From NCBI GenBank assembly GCA_036825615.1, contig DAISXY010000002.1, forward strand, positions 1-64,000: 64,000 bases of DNA, in the 5' to 3' direction. The DNA comes from JAICXG01 sp036825615 (GTDB lineage: Bacteria; Verrucomicrobiota; Verrucomicrobiia; Chthoniobacterales; UBA10450). Position numbers and translations under genes: made by a program. The notes under the pieces were generated by a model. The model was not told where the DNA came from, searched no databases, and was given only the letters and a program-made list of their open reading frames with translations. Below, piece after piece: positions 62,190-64,000 of the stretch (its first letter is position 1; every line of letters begins with the position of its first letter).

Positions 62190-64000
62190 ATGAAAGAATT
62201 TTTTCTCGAGCTGAAGCGGCGCAAAGTCTATCGCGTTGCCGTGGCCTACATCGTGGTGGCGTGGGTCATCATCCAGGTCGCAACCCAGACGTTGCCTTTT
62301 TTCGAAATCCCAGACTGGGGTGTGCGTCTGATTATTCTTGGGCTTTGTCTCGGCTTCCCGATCGCGGTCGTGCTCGCCTGGGCCTACGACATTACGCCCT
62401 CCGGAATCCGACGGACGGACGATCTCCCGACGGCCGAAATTCCCGAGAAAAGCATTGCCGTCCTCCCGTTTGAAAACCTGAGCGATGACCGCGAGAACAC
62501 CTATTTCGCCGAGGGCGTGCACGAGGACATTCTTTCCAGCCTCTCGCGCATCGCCGATCTGAAAGTGATCAGTCGCACCTCGGTGCAGCAGTATCGCACC
62601 GGGACGCGCAGCCTCCGTGAGATCGGTGAAGCGCTCGGGGTGGCGCACGTGCTCGAAGGGACGGTGCGGCGGATCGGTAATCGCGTCCGGGTCAATGCGC
62701 AGCTCATCAACGCCCGCACCGATGGTCACATCTGGGCGGAAACCTTCGATCGCGAACTGACGGATCTTTTCGCGATCCAGAGCGAGCTGGCGCAAAAAAT
62801 CGCGAGCGCCTTGCAGGCCCATCTTTCGCCCGCGGAAAAAGCCGGCCTGGAAAACCGGCCGACCACCAGCCTCGAAGCCCATGACCTGTACGTGCAGGCG
62901 CGCGAACTCTTTCACTGGAGCGGCATCGGTGATCCGCATGAGAACGGCGAGCGCGCTCTGCCGTTGCTCGAACGGGCGCTGGCAATCGATCCGCAGTTTG
63001 CACTTGCGCACTATCTCACTTCGCGGATTCACGGGGAGCTTTACTGGTTCGGCTACGACAAGAGCCGGGCCCGGATTGAGAAAGCAAGAGCCGCGGCGGA
63101 AGCAGCCCTCCGGGTTCGGCCGGACATGGGAGAGGGACATGTTGCGCTCGCCTTTTACTACTACTATTCGGCCCGCGACTACGAGGCGGCGATCCGTGAG
63201 CTGACCCTGGCGCAGCGGGCCTTGCCTAACGAAGCGGATATCGCGAGCGCGCTCGGGGTGATCGATCGGCGGCGTGGGCGCTGGGAGGAAGCGATTCTGC
63301 ATCTCGAACGCGCCCGCCAGCTCGACCCGCGCAACGTCTCCACGGTCTGGAACCTTTCTGAAACCCTTACTTATCTGCGCCGCTTCAACGAGGCCGACCG
63401 GTTGCTGGCCGAGGCGATCGCGATGGCGCCCGAGGCTTACATGTTTCCGATCGCGCGCGCCGAGTTGGCGTTGCGCGAGCGGGGCGATACCGCGCCTTTG
63501 CGCAAGGCGTTGGAGCGCGTCCCAAAAACCTTCGATCCGGGCGGCGCCGTCACCACGATCGCGGTGCGGCTTGCATTAATGGAACGCGATTATGATCGGG
63601 CCGAGCGCCGGCTGGGCAACTGCGTCGAATGCCAATACAACGATGTGGGGCTGTGCGGATTTGTCGGCGCGCTCGATGACTACACGGTCCCGCGCGACTG
63701 GTACGTCGGGCTGATCGCGCGCCGGCGCGGGCGGGAAGAAGAAGCGCGACAGGCCTTTGCCGCGGCCAGAGAAAAGGTGCGCGCCGAGGCGGTCGAATCG
63801 CCTAACGACGCGAAGATTCTCATCATGGGCGCCTTGATCGAAGCGATGCTCGGGCACGGCGACGACGCGATCGCAGCCGGCGAGCGCGCGGCGAAGCTGC
63901 TTCCGGTTTCGGCCGATGCCCTCGACGGCCCGCTCGTTGCGACCAATCTGGCCGCAATCTATGCGCTTCTCGGGCGCGGCGAAGAGGCGCTGGCGCTGCT
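62190..64000 (+). CDS. TolB/adenylate-cyclase-like TPR protein (partial, runs off the window)
   Basis: 603 residues are visible with no stop. N terminus MKEFFLELKRRKVYRVAVAY, one or two hydrophobic helices (about 15-36 and 46-66), then the TolB/FlgO-like stretch KSIAVLPFENLSDDRENTYF, AEGVHEDILSSLSRIADLKV and ISRTSVQQYRTGTRS. This arrangement is typical of proteins combining a signal domain with TPR repeats. From about residue 225 there are repeated helix pairs (HLERARQLDPRNVSTVWNLS). Function in signalling or envelope assembly is inferred only. GCGAAGG precedes the ATG, and a TCGTTAGGC word lies at 62174-62182, directly upstream. Two more copies are inside the gene (63224, 63800). Confidence 0.86.
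   Translation, partial: MKEFFLELKRRKVYRVAVAYIVVAWVIIQVATQTLPFFEIPDWGVRLIILGLCLGFPIAVVLAWAYDITPSGIRRTDDLPTAEIPEKSIAVLPFENLSDDRENTYFAEGVHEDILSSLSRIADLKVISRTSVQQYRTGTRSLREIGEALGVAHVLEGTVRRIGNRVRVNAQLINARTDGHIWAETFDRELTDLFAIQSELAQKIASALQAHLSPAEKAGLENRPTTSLEAHDLYVQARELFHWSGIGDPHENGERALPLLERALAIDPQFALAHYLTSRIHGELYWFGYDKSRARIEKARAAAEAALRVRPDMGEGHVALAFYYYYSARDYEAAIRELTLAQRALPNEADIASALGVIDRRRGRWEEAILHLERARQLDPRNVSTVWNLSETLTYLRRFNEADRLLAEAIAMAPEAYMFPIARAELALRERGDTAPLRKALERVPKTFDPGGAVTTIAVRLALMERDYDRAERRLGNCVECQYNDVGLCGFVGALDDYTVPRDWYVGLIARRRGREEEARQAFAAAREKVRAEAVESPNDAKILIMGALIEAMLGHGDDAIAAGERAAKLLPVSADALDGPLVATNLAAIYALLGRGEEALAL

Overview
This is a GC-rich bacterial chromosome segment with mostly housekeeping and cell-envelope genes, short intergenic gaps, few Shine-Dalgarno sequences, and several ATGA or GTGA stop-start overlaps. 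No 16S rRNA or other decisive marker is present. The gene mix suggests a soil bacterium of the Verrucomicrobiota (Chthoniobacterales/Spartobacteria-like) or, less likely, the Acidobacteriota. That mix includes a PadR regulator with an ADOP/MacB permease, DUF6249 next to an ECF sigma factor, lipocalin-like secreted proteins, an Agl23-like glycosyltransferase, a TolB-like TPR protein and InlB B-repeat proteins. The assignment is inference.

Layout. 1-4.7 kb: end of a surface protein, then methionine synthase split into two adjacent genes (metH1, metH2); metH2 carries an in-frame copy of a dispersed inverted-repeat element. 4.7-9.5 kb: small envelope proteins, an MFS carboxylate transporter, an amidase and a polysaccharide deacetylase. 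9.7-16.8 kb: transketolase, uracil phosphoribosyltransferase, psd-pssA (phosphatidylethanolamine synthesis), a cation efflux and sugar nucleotidyltransferase pair, and DNA glycosylase tag. 17-28 kb: an accessory-looking stretch of small secreted and membrane proteins, with gene fragments, dispersed repeats and an AT-richer beta-helix gene. 28-31 kb: padR-ADOP permease. 31.7-32.3 kb: an AhpD-like gene with an in-frame TGA at the second position of its CxxC motif, followed by a SECIS-like hairpin; this is a candidate selenoprotein. 32.4-43 kb: L,D-transpeptidase, TMTC-like protein, MFS transporter, Aas-like lipid enzyme, MscS channel and glycogen debranching enzyme. 43-49 kb: TreZ, a flavoprotein fused to a NapH-like ferredoxin module, and a secreted nuclease carrying a ComEA-type HhH domain. 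49-53.5 kb: oxidoreductase pseudogene, ECF sigma operon, CHASE2 protein, and tRNA-Leu(GAG) with a tandem duplication at its 3' end. 53.7-62 kb: PHP protein, lipoproteins, FabZ-like dehydratase and glycosylation genes ending in rmlB. 62.2 kb to the end: a TolB-like TPR protein running off the window.

The most unusual signal is at window scale. The 9-mer TCGTTAGGC occurs 25 times exactly on both strands, against about 0.5 expected by chance, and TCGTCAGGC occurs 13 more times. Most copies lie inside genes in different reading frames, some overlap stop codons, and one site has expanded into a 7-bp tandem array. Density and symmetry resemble the DNA-uptake sequences of naturally competent bacteria, and the window also encodes a secreted nuclease with a ComEA-type DNA-binding domain. 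Second in interest is the putative AhpD-like CxxU selenoprotein. Three 7-bp microsatellites, a GAGCAG hexamer repeat and a MITE-like inverted-repeat family indicate a repeat-active genome.
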